This document shows, in pieces, positions 24,619 through 36,562 of a stretch of 64,000 nt of DNA; within the stretch, counting starts at the first letter, position 1, and each line of letters starts with the position of its first letter. The position numbers and the translations under genes were made by a program. The stretch lies in assembly GCA_013397695.1 (NCBI GenBank), contig VYZI01000033.1:2855776-2919775 (forward strand), given 5' to 3'. The notes under the pieces were generated by a model, which worked only from the letters and a program-made list of their open reading frames with translations, made no database searches and was not told the origin of the DNA. The stretch is from Centropus unirufus (taxonomy: Eukaryota > Chordata > Aves > Cuculiformes > Centropidae).

Positions 24619-24689
24619 CACATGATGGAAGAATTTCTCTGGAAACACTCCAGATCACTCAAACGCATGTCAGTTCCTCGGCTTCTAGG
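24619..24689 (+). other. Possible short exon, unidentified
   Basis: The acceptor is good (TTTTTCTTCTTCATAG) and the donor is consensus (CTAGG|GTAAGA). Two frames are open. The one compatible with the 22.4-kb candidate reads HDGRISLETLQITQTHVSSS over 23 codons and leaves in phase 0. It is short, and the peptide is not recognised. Confidence 0.15.
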
Positions 24690-27600
24690 GTAAGAACAGC
24701 AAAAAATTCTTTTAATCTTTCCAGGTAACAGTGTTAAGCAACTTCAGATTTTATGAAGACACATTCCTTCTAGCTGAAAGCACAATTTAATTAAACTTAG
24801 GAGAGGGCTGATAACGTTAATCAAGGATCTATGAAAATTACTCATTTGTCTGTGTTTCTTAAGCAATAATTCAGATAAACAGATGAAGCATGCCACCTAC
24901 AGTTAAGGCCAGGAATCTTGGTCTTTCCCAGGGTACCTCTTTAGGATTTCTACCCCATGACCAGAATATAAATGAACAGTTGCTAAGTCACAGTAACTGC
25001 ATCATACCGAGCAAAGTAATTAATTGCTGAAACTGGATGATATTGCCACAAATAAAATTAAAAAGCTTTAGAAAGTGATTGCCCTGGAGTCATGGGCATT
25101 CAGCTCATTACCCTAGTCAAGAGCATCTGCAATTTCTTCTGTAACTATATATTATATTTATGAAGACACAGTAGTCAGTGTGTTGGGGTCCTGGTTGGCC
25201 ATGTGGAAATAAACAGCAAGGACAGTGAGAAGCTGAAATACTGAGAGGTGTTTTACAGCCTTTTCCACCATCATGCTACAATGCAGCAAGGAGAGTTAAG
25301 AGAAATTCAATTTAAGCCGAATGCAGTAAATTAGAAAAGGATGACTTTTTTTTCCTAAACAAAGAATTATTAGACTACACAAAGTGTCTTAATACAAAGA
25401 ATTCACAACTTTGAGATATTTTGGAATAGTGACAATAGCTCAACGCACAGTTTTGAGGGTGGCTCTGACTCTTAGAAGAAGAAATGCTAGAACTAAATAA
25501 AACCCAAAGTGAAATATTCAACTCATCTTTCTTGCCTGTTATGAAATGCTGCAGATAGGGCAGCAGCCTTGCTGACAGTTTCAATTGAATTACTCAAATG
25601 CAGTGGGTGTGATTCAGTCATTCATATACTGACTTCTTGCCCTTCTGACACTGTCCAATTTCTAGTCCTGCGTGACTTTGTGCTCTCCAGGCAAAATGAT
25701 GCATATGCTGCTTCAAAACACTGGGTCACGCAAGGAGTATCCAAGACTGTGCTCTCAACAAATGAACACAGTGCCTGAAGTCTAGATTTGTAGGTTATTT
25801 TCCAGCTTTTGATAGCAAACCAAATCTGAGCACTGTTTGCACAAAAAACAGTCCCTTAAATCCCGGAGCTGACCAAGCTATGAATTCTTTGGGTATTATT
25901 AAACTGATTGAACTTGTGTGATATACTAACACCAGGTTGATGCTGTCTTTGTGGAACAGCTGAATTTAGTGAAATTGCAGTTTTACTCTCCATTTGGGTT
26001 ACAACCTTCCCTTTAGTTTAACTGCTGGTAACCTAGAACTATTATCCCAATTGCACAGAGCGCTGTAACTTCCCACTGGCCAATGGCTGAAGCTCAAAAT
26101 GCTGTCCTTCAACCCTGCCATGATGGACCACTCTCCAACAAAGACCATCCCTGCCTGTGGTTGAGCAACACAGTGAGATCCAGGTCCTAATCATGACTTA
26201 CATGTTGGCCACCTGGCCTCAGTTGGGGCAACAGAATTTACTTACCTCTCTCCCTACAACAGAGATATAAAACCTGTTTTGAGAACACCAGGAGGTTTCA
26301 GGTTTATAAACAGATATGCGTAAGAACCAGGAAGTGTAACATAATGATTTAACAGCCTTTCCCCATCACTCATAAAACTACTTGAAAACAAATTTGTCCC
26401 TAATAATAGAGACAAGACATTGTGCAAAAAGAATTAAAACAAAAAAGTAGAGATTTTCGGGGAGTCATTAATATTTTTTTTGTAAGAGGGCCTTCACTGA
26501 TGGGATGCTGAACAGCACTTTACCAAAGGTTTCATTGCCAAGAGTCAGGCTGCCAGCACAGAGAGCTTCCTGTTTTGCTTAGAAAGTTTGCCTTATTGTA
26601 GTTGGTGTGTGACAAACCCAACTCTTTTTCCTCTGTGAGTCTTTACAAAACATCTTATCAAAGACTACAAGGGTATTGCATGGTAGGCAGCACTCTCAGA
26701 CTTAACAAGACTATTGTGAAACATGGGGTTTTTTTTCTCTAAAGCTTCATTTTCTGGAGTCTTTACATTCAATCTTTTTCTTTCTTTCTTTTACCACAAC
26801 AGAAGAGCTCATATTAGTGTAAGTATCTCTAGGGGAGAGCTGAAAATAACACCAGCACTTTTAAGATCAAGGGCAAACAAAACCCAGGATGTGTTTTATA
26901 TTTTGACAACAAGACACTCCTGAGCGTAGCTTGGACAAACCACAATCCCTCAAATTGCTAATCTGATTATTGATTCCAGAGAGAAAGTAGGAAAAGCCTT
27001 GTGTTTGCATTTTGTCCCTTCAGAGCTGAAGAGGGTGGAGTGAGAGGCAAGGCTGCATGAACACAAAGAAATGAGGAAATAAGCTTATGTTGGAAACTGT
27101 GCGCACCTCTTGCTGGCCACTATCAACTAGCAGGTATGTGTATTTGTTGCCTGCCAGCCTGGAGTTGGATGCATAGTTCTGTCTGTCCTTCCCTTATATT
27201 TTTTTACACAGTACTGTGTACTGGTTACATGTGAGGTCAATCCCCTTATGTTCATCATTTTATGTAAGTTGTCCAGAGTTGTGGCAGAGGCTTGAACTGT
27301 AAGAATTACTTCACAGTGGGCGAAGATACTGCCCTGCATTTGTGTGGCTTCCATTTCCTTCAGTGCAAGGATCAAGAGGAGAAAAGGTAACATTAACTGT
27401 CTACTGGGTGGTTCCTCTGCAAAACTGCAGCTGCTGGCTTGTCTGCAACCTTGCCCCCTCATAGCCAAGGTCATTTCCTTCCTCAAAAGGCCAACTATGT
27501 AAATGCCTGCTTGCATGGGACAGGCTTGGGGAAGGAGCTGTGGGCTGTAGCGTGCAGAACTCTGTGAAGTGGGTTGTTAGGCCTTCTTGGAAGCAGGAGG

Positions 27601-30600
27601 AGCCAAGTGCTTCCTACCCCACTGTCAGCATGGCAATACATGTTTATCTTGATAAGAGCTGACTCATTTTTCAATGGGCAATTACAATGCGAAGACATCA
27701 GGATTTCCCCTCTTTCTACTTCTTTTAACAAGTTTTCGATAACTCAAGACTTTTGTTTTAAGCAAAGCAAGAATTCTGAGGAAAGGTAACATCATCTCTG
27801 GGACTTTTTTGTCTTGCTGCAAGCCAGCTGCAAAACACCTACACTCTGAAAATCAGTCTGTGAGCAGGCACGAACCGTGGCTTTGTCGTTCTCAAGAAGG
27901 GGAGAGAGGCAAGGGGTGGTGAAGCATTGGGGGTAAACCAACACTGCCTTTTGGCAAAAATTTAGGCTGTTATTACAGATGTGTGTTTCTTACTGGAGCT
28001 TTTGGGAGATGGTGAAAAATATCATAAATTCATCTATATCAACAAAGGAAACAACGGTTGACATTTCTTAAACAGATTTTTACCCTATGTCAGTTTAAAT
28101 TAAATCAGAGTTGCGTTCTAACACGTATTATGAGGTACCTTCAAGGGATATTTCTGAAAGTAAAATTATTTTTTGTTTGTGATTTATTTTTAGTGCTTCG
28201 TTTTGTGATAGTTTTGTTGTTGGGTTTTGGTGTTTGGTTTCTTTTTTAGAATTGAGGCTTATTATTTCCAAAATCTTAAAGCTGGTGAATAAATGTATTA
28301 ACCTTCCTGTGAAAACCAGGGAGCTTATATTGTGAAAAAAAAGAGTTAAATGTTGAAACGATTAGCATAAGACCACAGGAACACTCATGTCTTCAGGAAA
28401 CCATGTGGCTATTTGCATTTACATCCCCTCTAACACATTCATTGTTGAAGCCTAGAATCTGTCAACAGCATAAATCAATCCCCTGCACATATCACTAAGT
28501 TCAAGTTTATTATGCCATCAAGGTGGAGTTCAGATATCCCTGCTGTCATGCTGCTTTAAATAAGCAAATAAATGAAGCAAATTTAAATATCATCTGGTTT
28601 TGGATAAGATTATATTCTGTGCTCACTTGCATTGCAAAGAATTTCTGTTGGATTGGATTGGATTGGAAATAACAGATCAGAGAGGGAATTTTTTTAAGTG
28701 GGGCAGAACTGAAGGGGACTGAAAACTGATACTGAGTTTTATATAATGCATCAAAGCCTTGGCACGGTTATTGGCTTTTTGAGTGTGTAACTTTATCTCC
28801 TAATGTGAATTAGTTTCACCCGCCTGACAGAGCAGCAAGTATTTTGCTGCAAAGCTAGGCATTATCTTTTGGACCCTGATGCAATGATCCCAAACTGGTA
28901 TGGCCAACATATCTTAACTGTTGGTTTTGCTTATTCTTTCCCTTTAAGAGAGAATGTGCCAGATATTTATTTTGTAGTGAGAATATACGAACAGAACTAC
29001 TCAATTCATGTAGGGATAAAACTAATTAAATTTTATTAAGACAATTTTACTATAGTGCAGACTTCTCCCTATACCTGCTAGAAACTTCTGCCATTCTTCT
29101 CCACATTTTGTAAGATTTCCCCAAAAATGGCAGGTGGATGTGAATGTTTGACCTACAAGCTTCTGCACTTATGAACCCAGGAACAGTTTTGATTTTTTTC
29201 TTATTTCTGTGGATCAATGACCCACCATTCCTGCTAGGCAGATGGAAAAATTTCCATCTTTTTGTAGACATGTCATTACAAAAATAGAACTCAGGAAAAG
29301 AAAAAGATAAACTGCATTATTCTGCTTCACCAATTCAACATTAATTAACAGGACAGAACTGTTTTTAAATGATCCAGATAAAACGTTGCAATTACAGTTA
29401 AGCATAGTTCTCAATTTTGTTTTCTTTTTTTTTTACCTTTAATCACCTTCATCCCATTGTTCTTTGGCTATGATAAATAGTTCTGTCTTCTTGGCTGCTT
29501 AGATATCTCAGATGTTCTTGATAGGCCCTGATGGTAGAACCTCAGTATAGGTAATAATTTACATTGAAGGGTTGAGTATAAGTCCATAGCTCCATGCCCA
29601 GGACATTCACTGAGAGACCTCTATCCCTGTCCATCCTTCAGTTTGTATCTAAAATTGTCTACAAACAAAAAAATATTCAGCTAAGAGTTTATTAGCGGTT
29701 CACCCCTAACTGACAGAGACAAGAGGGAGAAGCATTTTCTTAAATGGGAGATGTAAGTTTGATGGCCTGTTCTGGAAGAGCTGGTGAGAGAGGGATTTTA
29801 TTTGAGATCAAACATAGTTTTTAAAGAGCTGATGGCTGGAGAAGGAGTGGGAAAAACCCTAACTCCTTCTCTCCCAGCGGTATATTGTGTTCTCTGGCTA
29901 TTCTCAGAACATGAAAAACAAGGAAAGAGGCACAATCACCCTGGTGGGAAATCCCCAGAGAATTTGGATGAGTAACAGAGTTTCAACAAACTATGGTCTC
30001 AGTCCTTAGGTACTCCTGTTGGACATTGCAGCCACAAATGTGCTGAGAGAATACAGATACTTGCAGGATTTGGGAAGTAGGAGATTTAGCAGAGTAGGAC
30101 TTCAGCCCCTGGACTCAAAACTGCGTGTCTGAGTTCTCTTAATGGGCATGGCCCTGAAGTGACTAGTGTAGCTATTCTGTGGCAATGACAAACCTCTCAT
30201 GAGTAACAAAGCCATGCGTGCCATACTCAGAGTCCACTGCTTGACCATATCACAAACTCCGTGACAGGAAAAGCTTGTCATGAGCTCTTGTAAAAAGTAT
30301 GACAGGCTAGGAGATAGCAGAACAGCTGAATGCACAATGATGCAAGCTTCAATTTTGTTTTCATTGCACATCTTTAGCCCTGGCCTCTGTCAGTTGCAAC
30401 TGAAAGTTATCTCTTTTGGCATGTGTGGATTTGCTGCTGAGACATCTGTGCTCATCGGAGCTCCCCATCAGGAGCAGCATTAACTAGGACTTGGCAGCCT
30501 CAAAGAGGATGCTGAGCAAGCAGTCAGAGGCAGAGCAGTTGAGCACCACGAGGCCAAAGTCTCACCACCCACAGCTTATGTGGGGTTAGACTTTGCTGGG

Positions 30601-31900
30601 AGGCAGAGCTGGTAAACAGGGCTTATCCTGGGCTCTCTGATTTTCAGCCTCAATCTGCCTGTGTTTGGTGTGTGACATGGGAGGCGCTGGCTGCACCTAT
30701 GAATCCATGCAGAGGAACGACGTTTCATCGGCGACTGCCTGCCTATGTTATTAATCATTTGCTAATGCATTATGTGTTCTTAAATTAGGACAAAAAATAA
30801 AGATGAGACAATGACTGATTGGAGAAGGATTTTCTTTGTCCCTAATGAGCCACATGGAAGAAAATCTCTTGAATAATTTATCAACTGGCTAATGACTGAA
30901 TGTAGCTTTTATAACGCTGACGAAATGGTGCTAAATTCATCCCTGATATACTCTGTGGAATTGCACTAGGGAGCAATTTGGCACAGCCAACCTATTTCAG
31001 ACATTTTTAACTGTTTCAGTATGAAAGGGACAGTGAGTAGGTGGCAGCAATAGATAGAGTCTGAAGAGCCCTTTAAACTGCTTAAAATAAGTGGAGGCTT
31101 TTTCACTACTTGTTAATTTCTGATGTTGGATCTGCAACTGATACCATAAAAACTAAAGCAGTCATATATTTAGAAAATAGTGCATGTAGTCCTTTATTCC
31201 ACATAAACAGCAGTCAGAGGAAACAAACAATCTAAGAGTCTAAAAAATAATACATGTGGTGTTGAACTACAGTTCTTTACTGTTGAATTAACTTTATCTT
31301 CTAAAAATAATTAATTATTGTCATTTCCTTTTCAAGGACTGGGATAGTAACTTGCCATTTATCCGAAATTATTCATTAAAAGGAATTATTGTGTTGATTA
31401 TGAACTTGCCAGGAAAAAATACTAACCTTTAGCTAAATTACAAAAATAAAATGAAGTAAAAAGCAAAACCTCTTCTTGATTCTTATCCCCTCAAGATCCA
31501 GGTCCAAATAGTGTGGTATATTTTTGGGGTGTTTTTTGGATGAAGAAAAAATGTATTTGAAGAAAATACAGGACAAAAACACAAATTCTGGAATTCATCT
31601 GTGTACTTTGGAAGGTGATGGATGTTTCTGCTGCAAGCTTTCCTTACCACAGTGTCTCTGTCTAATTATCAGGATGCACTAAAAATAAAGGCCAAATTTA
31701 ACGTTATACTAAAATAGCACGTTTCCTGAGCTCAGAGTGAACAGAACAAAACCGCTGTCGTGTTACAGAGTTTTGCAAGCACTTTGGAACTGGCATTTAT
31801 GGGATCAGAAGTGACGCTTAGCACATAAATTCAGTGTGAAACAGACAGCAGGTCTGGCTCACCAAGCAGTTGTTTTACGAAAGATCCAAATCCTCCGAGT
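24690..31900. other. Long gene-free stretch
   Basis: This is plain AT-rich sequence with short open frames only (longest about 129 codons, minus strand, 27.1-27.5 kb, no recognisable domain). A strong isolated minus-strand donor (GAGAG|GTAAGT) occurs near 26,245 without a convincing exon attached. No mobile element or RNA gene was recognised. Confidence 0.55.
28648..28667. repeat. Short ATTGG pentamer repeat
   Basis: TTGGATTGGATTGGATTGGA is four copies of a pentamer, a minor microsatellite. Confidence 0.8.
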
Positions 31901-31959
31901 TTACAAGGATAGTAAATTCCTAAAACATACTAGTTACTAAGCTGAGGAATTAGACATTT

Positions 31960-32250
31960 ACAACTTTTGTTTCCCCACGGATATTCCCCCGCGAACATAA
32001 ATCTCGGTGTGTGTCAGTTGCTTTTCTCACAGGAACTTCTCCTCGCCTACGTGTGTGTGCAAATATAAAGCAACAGCGGACGCCTCATGAGCGTAGTGCA
32101 ATCCTATCTTGTATCGCTATAAAATGTCACAAGTGGGATTGAGCCGGAGACACCTCTTTGACTTCTGCTGCCCTTATGCCTCCCACTGGCGTCTACTTTT
32201 GCTGTCGGTAAAAAAAAAAAAAGAGTTTCAGCTCTTTGGTTGAATTTGCC
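31960..32250. promoter_or_regulatory. CpG-containing segment with TATA-like boxes
   Basis: CpG dinucleotides become frequent here after tens of kilobases with few. Two TATA-like words occur, AAATATAAAG (32,061-32,070) and CTATAAAAT (32,117-32,125), on the plus strand. Together with the CpG island to the right this looks like a promoter region. No downstream first exon could be fixed with confidence, so direction and target are unknown. Confidence 0.3.
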
Positions 32251-32274
32251 CTTCAGGTTTATGCACCTCCAATA

Positions 32275-32425
32275 CTGGCAGAGGCTGCCCAGGAAGGTGG
32301 TGGAGTCTCCATCCCTGGAGGTATTTAAAAAAAAGGGGAGATGAAGTGCTTAGGGCTATGAATTAGTAGTGGATGGGTACATTTGGACTCGATCATCCCA
32401 AAGGTCTTTCCCAACCTAGCGATTC
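32275..32425 (+). mobile_element. CR1 LINE 3' end fragment
   Basis: The segment contains the conserved 3' boxes of avian CR1 in order: AGAGGCTGCCCAGGAAGGTGG, TGGAGTCTCCATCCCTGGAGG, GGACTCGATCATCC, and AGGTCTTTCCCAACC, followed by a remnant of the terminal octamer (GCGATTC). It is a 5'-truncated copy, as most CR1 insertions are. It lies directly left of the CpG island. Confidence 0.93.
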
Positions 32426-32489
32426 AGAGGAAACAACTCCAGCGCCCCACTCCCCGTCAGTATTTTCCGAATGGTGCCTGAGCTCAGCT

Positions 32490-32690
32490 CTTGATTCCCG
32501 GGAAGGTGCAGGCGGCCGCCCAGCGCCCGCCCCGTGCGCGCCGCAGGAGGACGGGGCTGAGCCCGCGTGGCGCGGCGCTGCCCCCTGGCGGCCGCGGCTC
32601 CCGCTCGCCCCTGCCCCGGCAAGGGCAGCGCCGCGGGGTCGCCCCTCCGGCCGCCGGCGCTCTCGTCAGCTGGGTCTGGGGAAGACTTTC
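32490..32690. promoter_or_regulatory. CpG island
   Basis: About 200 bases are very rich in G, C and CpG (for example CGCGGCGCTG and GCCGCCGGCG) inside an AT-rich window. This is the only such block here. Open frames across it are proline- and arginine-rich and are composition artefacts. CpG islands usually mark promoters or other regulatory elements, and the embedded CTCF-like site supports a regulatory role. The flanks are CR1 fragments, so the island may have been preserved between insertions. Confidence 0.75.
32575..32593 (-). promoter_or_regulatory. Near-consensus CTCF binding site
   Basis: On the minus strand the bases read GCCGCCAGGGGGCAGCGC. This matches the CTCF core (CC-x-S-Y-AGRKGGCRS pattern) almost perfectly. 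It lies within the CpG island. CTCF sites act as insulators and loop anchors, and the orientation given here is the motif strand. Occupancy is inferred, not shown. Confidence 0.6.
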
Positions 32691-32862
32691 TGGAAAGGAC
32701 GATCCTTTCCCGTAGTTTTTTTGGTGATTTTTAGGTAAAAAGAGACGATTTTTTGCGAACTAGAAAAGAGAGACGTCCAGCTAATGAGCCACTTCAGAGC
32801 GACTTCTCTCCATTTTTCACCCTGGGTCTCAGGTGCTTGTGCTCCGGGGCTGGCTTTGCACT

Positions 32863-32914
32863 ACTCCATCCCTGGAAATATTCAAGGCCAGGTTGGATGA
32901 GGCTTTGACCAACA
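32863..32914 (+). mobile_element. CR1 fragment interrupted by a second CR1
   Basis: The bases ATCCCTGGAAATATTCAAGG and CCAGGTTGGATGAGGCTTTGA match the CR1 3' region in plus orientation. The match breaks off at the point where an opposite-strand CR1 begins. This suggests that the second element inserted into, or recombined with, the first. Confidence 0.85.
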
Positions 32915-34250
32915 GGATCATAGAATCACAGAATCGCCGGGATGAAAAAGAACTCTAGGATCATCGAGTCCAACCATACCTGCCTGCCACTAAACCGGAT
33001 CCCTAAGCACCTCATCTTCCTCTCTTTTAAACACCTCCAGGGATGGCGACTCCACCATCTCCCTGGGCAGCCTGTTCCAGCAACTGATGGCCCTCTTGGT
33101 GAGAACTTTTTTCCTAATGTCCAATCTGTTTCTGCCCTGGTGCAGCTTAAGGCCATTCACCCTCATCCTGTCCCCCGTCACTTAGGAGAAGAGACCAGCA
33201 CCCACCTCTCCAAAACCTCCTTTCAGGCAGGTGTAGACAGTGATAAGGTCTCCCCTCAGCCTCTTCCAGGCTGAACAGCCCCAGCTCTCTCAACTGCTCC
33301 TCATAACACGTTCTCCAGCCCCTTCACCAGCTCCATTGCCCTTCCCTTCCAGCACCTCGATGTCCTTCTTGTAGTGAGGGGCCCAGAGCTGAACACAAGA
33401 TTCAAGGTGTGGCCTCATTAGTGCAGAATCACGTCCCTGGCCCTGCTGGACATGCTCTTTCTGATCCAGGCCAAGGTGCCATTGGCCTTCTTGGCCACCT
33501 GGGCACACTGCTGGCTCATGCTTATTCGGCTGTCAACAAACACCCCCAGGTCTTTCTGCTCTAGGCAGCTTTCCAGCCATTCCTCCCCAAGCCTGCAACA
33601 CTGTACGGGGTTGTTGTGTCCCAAGAGCAGGGCCAGACATTTGGCCTCATTAAACCTCATCCCTTTGGTGTCAGCGCCCCGGTCCAGCCTGTTCAGATCC
33701 CTGTGAAGAGCCTTCCTTACCCTCAAGATCAATACTTCTTCCCAGCTTAGTGTCATCTGCAAACATGTCGAAGGTCCATTCAATCCCTTCATCCAGGTCG
33801 TTGATAAAGGTATTTAACAGGACTGGAACCAGCACTGAGCCCTGTGGAACACTACTTGTGACTGACCTCCAGCTTGATTTAGTTCCGTTTACCATAACTC
33901 TTTGGGCCTGGCCATCCAACCAGTTTTCCACCCAGGAGAGGGGCTGCCTGTCCAAGCCAGTAGCAGACAGTTTCTTGAACAGAGCGCTGTGAGAACCTGT
34001 GCCAAACACCTTACTGACATCCAGGTAGACTACATCCACAGGCTTTCTCTCATCCAGTAAGTGAGTCACTTTGTCATAGAAGGAGATCAGGTCAGTTTGG
34101 CAGGACCTGCCTTTCATGAACCCCTGTCCACTGGGCCTGATCTCCCAATTGTCTTGCATGTGCTGTGTGATAGCACTCAAGATAACCTGTTTCATGACCT
34201 TCCCTGGCACTGAGGTCAGGCTGACTGGCCTGTAATAGGGGGACCCTGTA
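32915..34250 (-). mobile_element. CR1 LINE, 5'-truncated, with RT remnant
   Basis: The 3' end lies at the left (TCATAGAATCACAGAATCG, the inverted terminal octamer). The minus strand encodes a CR1 ORF2 reverse-transcriptase remnant with, in order, YRPVSLTSVPGKVM (about 34,210), YLDVSK (about 34,030), SVPQGSVL (about 33,870) and MFADDTKLG (about 33,760). The second half continues in other frames (GHNNPVQCCRLGEEWLES; QLWAPHYKKDIEVLE; CWNRLPREMVESPSLEVF), so at least two frameshifts break it. The box that normally reads FDT reads FGT. The element is a dead partial copy about 1.3 kb long. Confidence 0.95.
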
Positions 34251-34440
34251 GGGGGACTGTAGACAGAGTTCATGTTGGTAATGGCTGCCCTAGATGCAGG
34301 GACCAAGTGATAGGGCAGTGATGTCAGTGCCACTGTGCAAACACCCATACTGTGTGCAGCAGGCATTGGAATTTCTCTTCTGTTTGTGGACAGAACAACT
34401 GGAGCCATGGGAAGGGATTTGTAGACCCACAGACAGATTT

Positions 34441-34935
34441 TTGAGGCCAAATGAACCCTTAGGTCATCTAGCCTGATCCTTCCTTTAGCACAGGCTACAG
34501 AGTTTCATTCAGACCTCCACTGAACCTCTAATTTGCTTACTGAAATCAGCTTCCCCAGAAAAGTATCTACGCTTGATAAGACAAATAGCAAGAGATTGGG
34601 AACTCGTCATTTCCTTTGAAGCTTTGCCACAGGAGTTAATCACCCATCACAATTAAAATGTGTTCCTGCAATCTAATTTGATTTTTGTCTTGCTACAGTG
34701 GTTGCACACATGTCCCAGTCATCCTGTTCTTTGAAGTGAAGAGCCCCTGAATCCTTGGTGTTGTCTTTTCTGAAAGATTTTATGTGAAAATCAGCTTTGC
34801 CTTTCATTTTTTTCGTTTCATAACCTGCATAGACTGAACTTGCCAGCGTTGCTGAATTGTGTTTTCGCCAGTACTCGAATCATGTTTGCTGCAGCCTCTC
34901 CAATTTAGCAACATGCTTTTGAATTGCCTCTGCTA
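34441..34935 (-). mobile_element. Older, more diverged CR1-type LINE
   Basis: The plus strand contains CCTTAGGTCATCTAGCCTGA, a CACAGGCTACAGAGTTTCA box, GTTAATCACCCATCACAATT and CTCTCCAATTTAGCAACATG. I recognise these as antisense parts of an ancient amniote CR1 3' region. Divergence is clearly higher than in the neighbouring copy. About 190 bases between the two elements remain unassigned. Confidence 0.75.
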
Positions 34936-36185
34936 AGCAGTGAATACACAGACCCCAGAGGAAAGGCATGTGTGGTTGTGCCACTGTTCTTACCAAGATA
35001 CCATTAAGGAAGTGGGTTTTGTTTACTGTATGCTGCACTTGATATTAGCATTGGCTATCACTAGGCTGCTAGTAGTTTTCTGGGTTTGAATTATAAGGCT
35101 TCATACATTTAAATGCAAATAGGCAGGAGAAAAACTTTTTCCCCAGGCTTGGATTGCCTGTATTGGAGAGCCTTGCAGGTGTCTGACTGAGAGGATTGCA
35201 GACAAAGAGTTGTTCCTAAGGGACCACAGACTTCAGACCTGCTACTTGTGCCTGAAATAGCCGAAAGGAGATATTTGATCTGCTTGGCGAGATTTTTTTT
35301 AGGGCTGAGCAGAGCCAGCAAACTGTGTGCCTGGAGTCAGAAGAAATTCTCTCACACATTACTCAGTGTACATTCTTTTCTCTCTCCTTACCGATCAGTT
35401 TTCCATTCATCTGTGGCACTTATTGGGCTGTCTGAGGTATCTATCCAAGCCTATTCATCCTTCTTGTTCACGATCATGTACTTAGCATACTCTTGTTGGA
35501 ATGTTCATTCATCCCTTTTAGGCAGAAGCTCCAAATACTTGCAAGTTCCAAGACATTAACTGGACAGTAGGACATTCAAGGACCTGTATGTCAATAGCAG
35601 GAGGGGTATCCACAAGCCATCAGGTAGACAAAAGCACATGTGCAAAAGTTTTGGTGGCTGACTAGCTGCAAGATTGCAGGACTTCGCTGGAAATCTGTTA
35701 AAGAGACTGAGAAGAAATGTCAAAACATATTTTTGGATTGCTGAAAATTCCCACTTGAACTCCTCTCTGTGATGAGATAAATAAAAGTATTAAGTCATTC
35801 ATGCATAGTTGGCTAACCAGATTAAGCTACTTTTCCCCAAGATGTTCATTCTGGTTTGGGTCAGTATATTAAGGCTGAAACATGTGAAAACTTGCTCTTT
35901 TCTGGGTCTTATTCAGTCATATCCAAAAATTTGTAAGGAAAAGGAATCAGTCCCCTCCCCTGGGCAGCATTAAAAGTCAGGTGATAATGTGATTCCAGTT
36001 AAAATACCTGCTTAGATAACTGTCTGATAACACCTAACCAGCTGTTGGTTTCAGCCAGAGTCGACTTGTTGGTTTCAGCAGTGCTTTCTGACGTGATGCT
36101 ATTTGTGCCTAATAACATGTTGACTTGTGGCTTGGGTCCAAGCTCTCCCACCATCTCCACTTCCTGTTATTGCCTCATGTTTCAG
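34936..36185. other. Gene-free stretch
   Basis: I see no recognisable gene, repeat or RNA. Open frames are short. The last 60 bases form an unusually good polypyrimidine tract that leads into the next candidate exon. Confidence 0.5.
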
Positions 36186-36292
36186 CTTAGCTGCAGGGAG
36201 ATAACTGTGTTTTCTCAGGCAGAAAAAATCAAGCCACACGTGGGGAGTAGTTTGACCTTAAACTGTGCCCCACCAAGCAGCAGGAACACAAG
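36186..36292 (+). other. Possible exon, Ig/cytokine-receptor N-domain-like
   Basis: The splice sites are excellent (TTCCTGTTATTGCCTCATGTTTCAG acceptor; ACAAG|GTAAGC donor), and just one frame is open across all 107 bases. The peptide includes CREITVFSQAEKIKPHVGSS followed by LTLNC. The pattern C-x2-I-x-V ... K-x-H-V-G-S-x-L-T-L-N-C resembles the first beta strands of an Ig-like domain, as in the N-terminal domain of IL12RB2 or IL23R. It is on the plus strand, whereas the other receptor-like segments are on the minus strand, so they cannot form one simple gene. It lies 3.5 kb downstream of the CpG island, a plausible promoter-to-exon distance. Confidence 0.3.
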
Positions 36293-36562
36293 GTAAGCCG
36301 GGCTGAGGGCTTGAGACCACGCTTGGTTAACAAAGACAGTCTGCGATATAGCTTGTGCGGCTTGTGTGTATAGCCATCTCCTAGCTGAGCAGTTTCCTGA
36401 GCTGTTTCATGTCCATTTACCAGCGTCATCTCTTTCCACGAGAATTTCCAAAGTTTAGATACTACCTTCTACGCTGGAAAAATGTTGTGGAGTGAGAGAA
36501 AAATCTGTACTTTCATAACTGCCTTATCCTTTCTCATTGTGCTACTTTTTATACCATTCCAG

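Noticed and set aside
26245..26310. Minus-strand donor GAGAG|GTAAGT suggesting an exon
   Set aside because: The only good acceptors give an 8- or 28-base segment, too short to support.
27127..27516. 129-codon minus-strand frame
   Set aside because: No domain or splice support; the peptide resembles no known family.
32373..32738. 121-codon Pro/Arg-rich plus-strand frame across the CpG island
   Set aside because: It comes from GC-rich composition, and its start lies inside a CR1 fragment.
32942..33992. Plus-strand open frames of 80-110 codons
   Set aside because: They are antisense shadows of the minus-strand CR1 element.
34860..34890. TTCGCCAGTACTCGAATC as a possible tRNA T-arm
   Set aside because: No acceptor stem or anticodon arm; the segment belongs to the old CR1.
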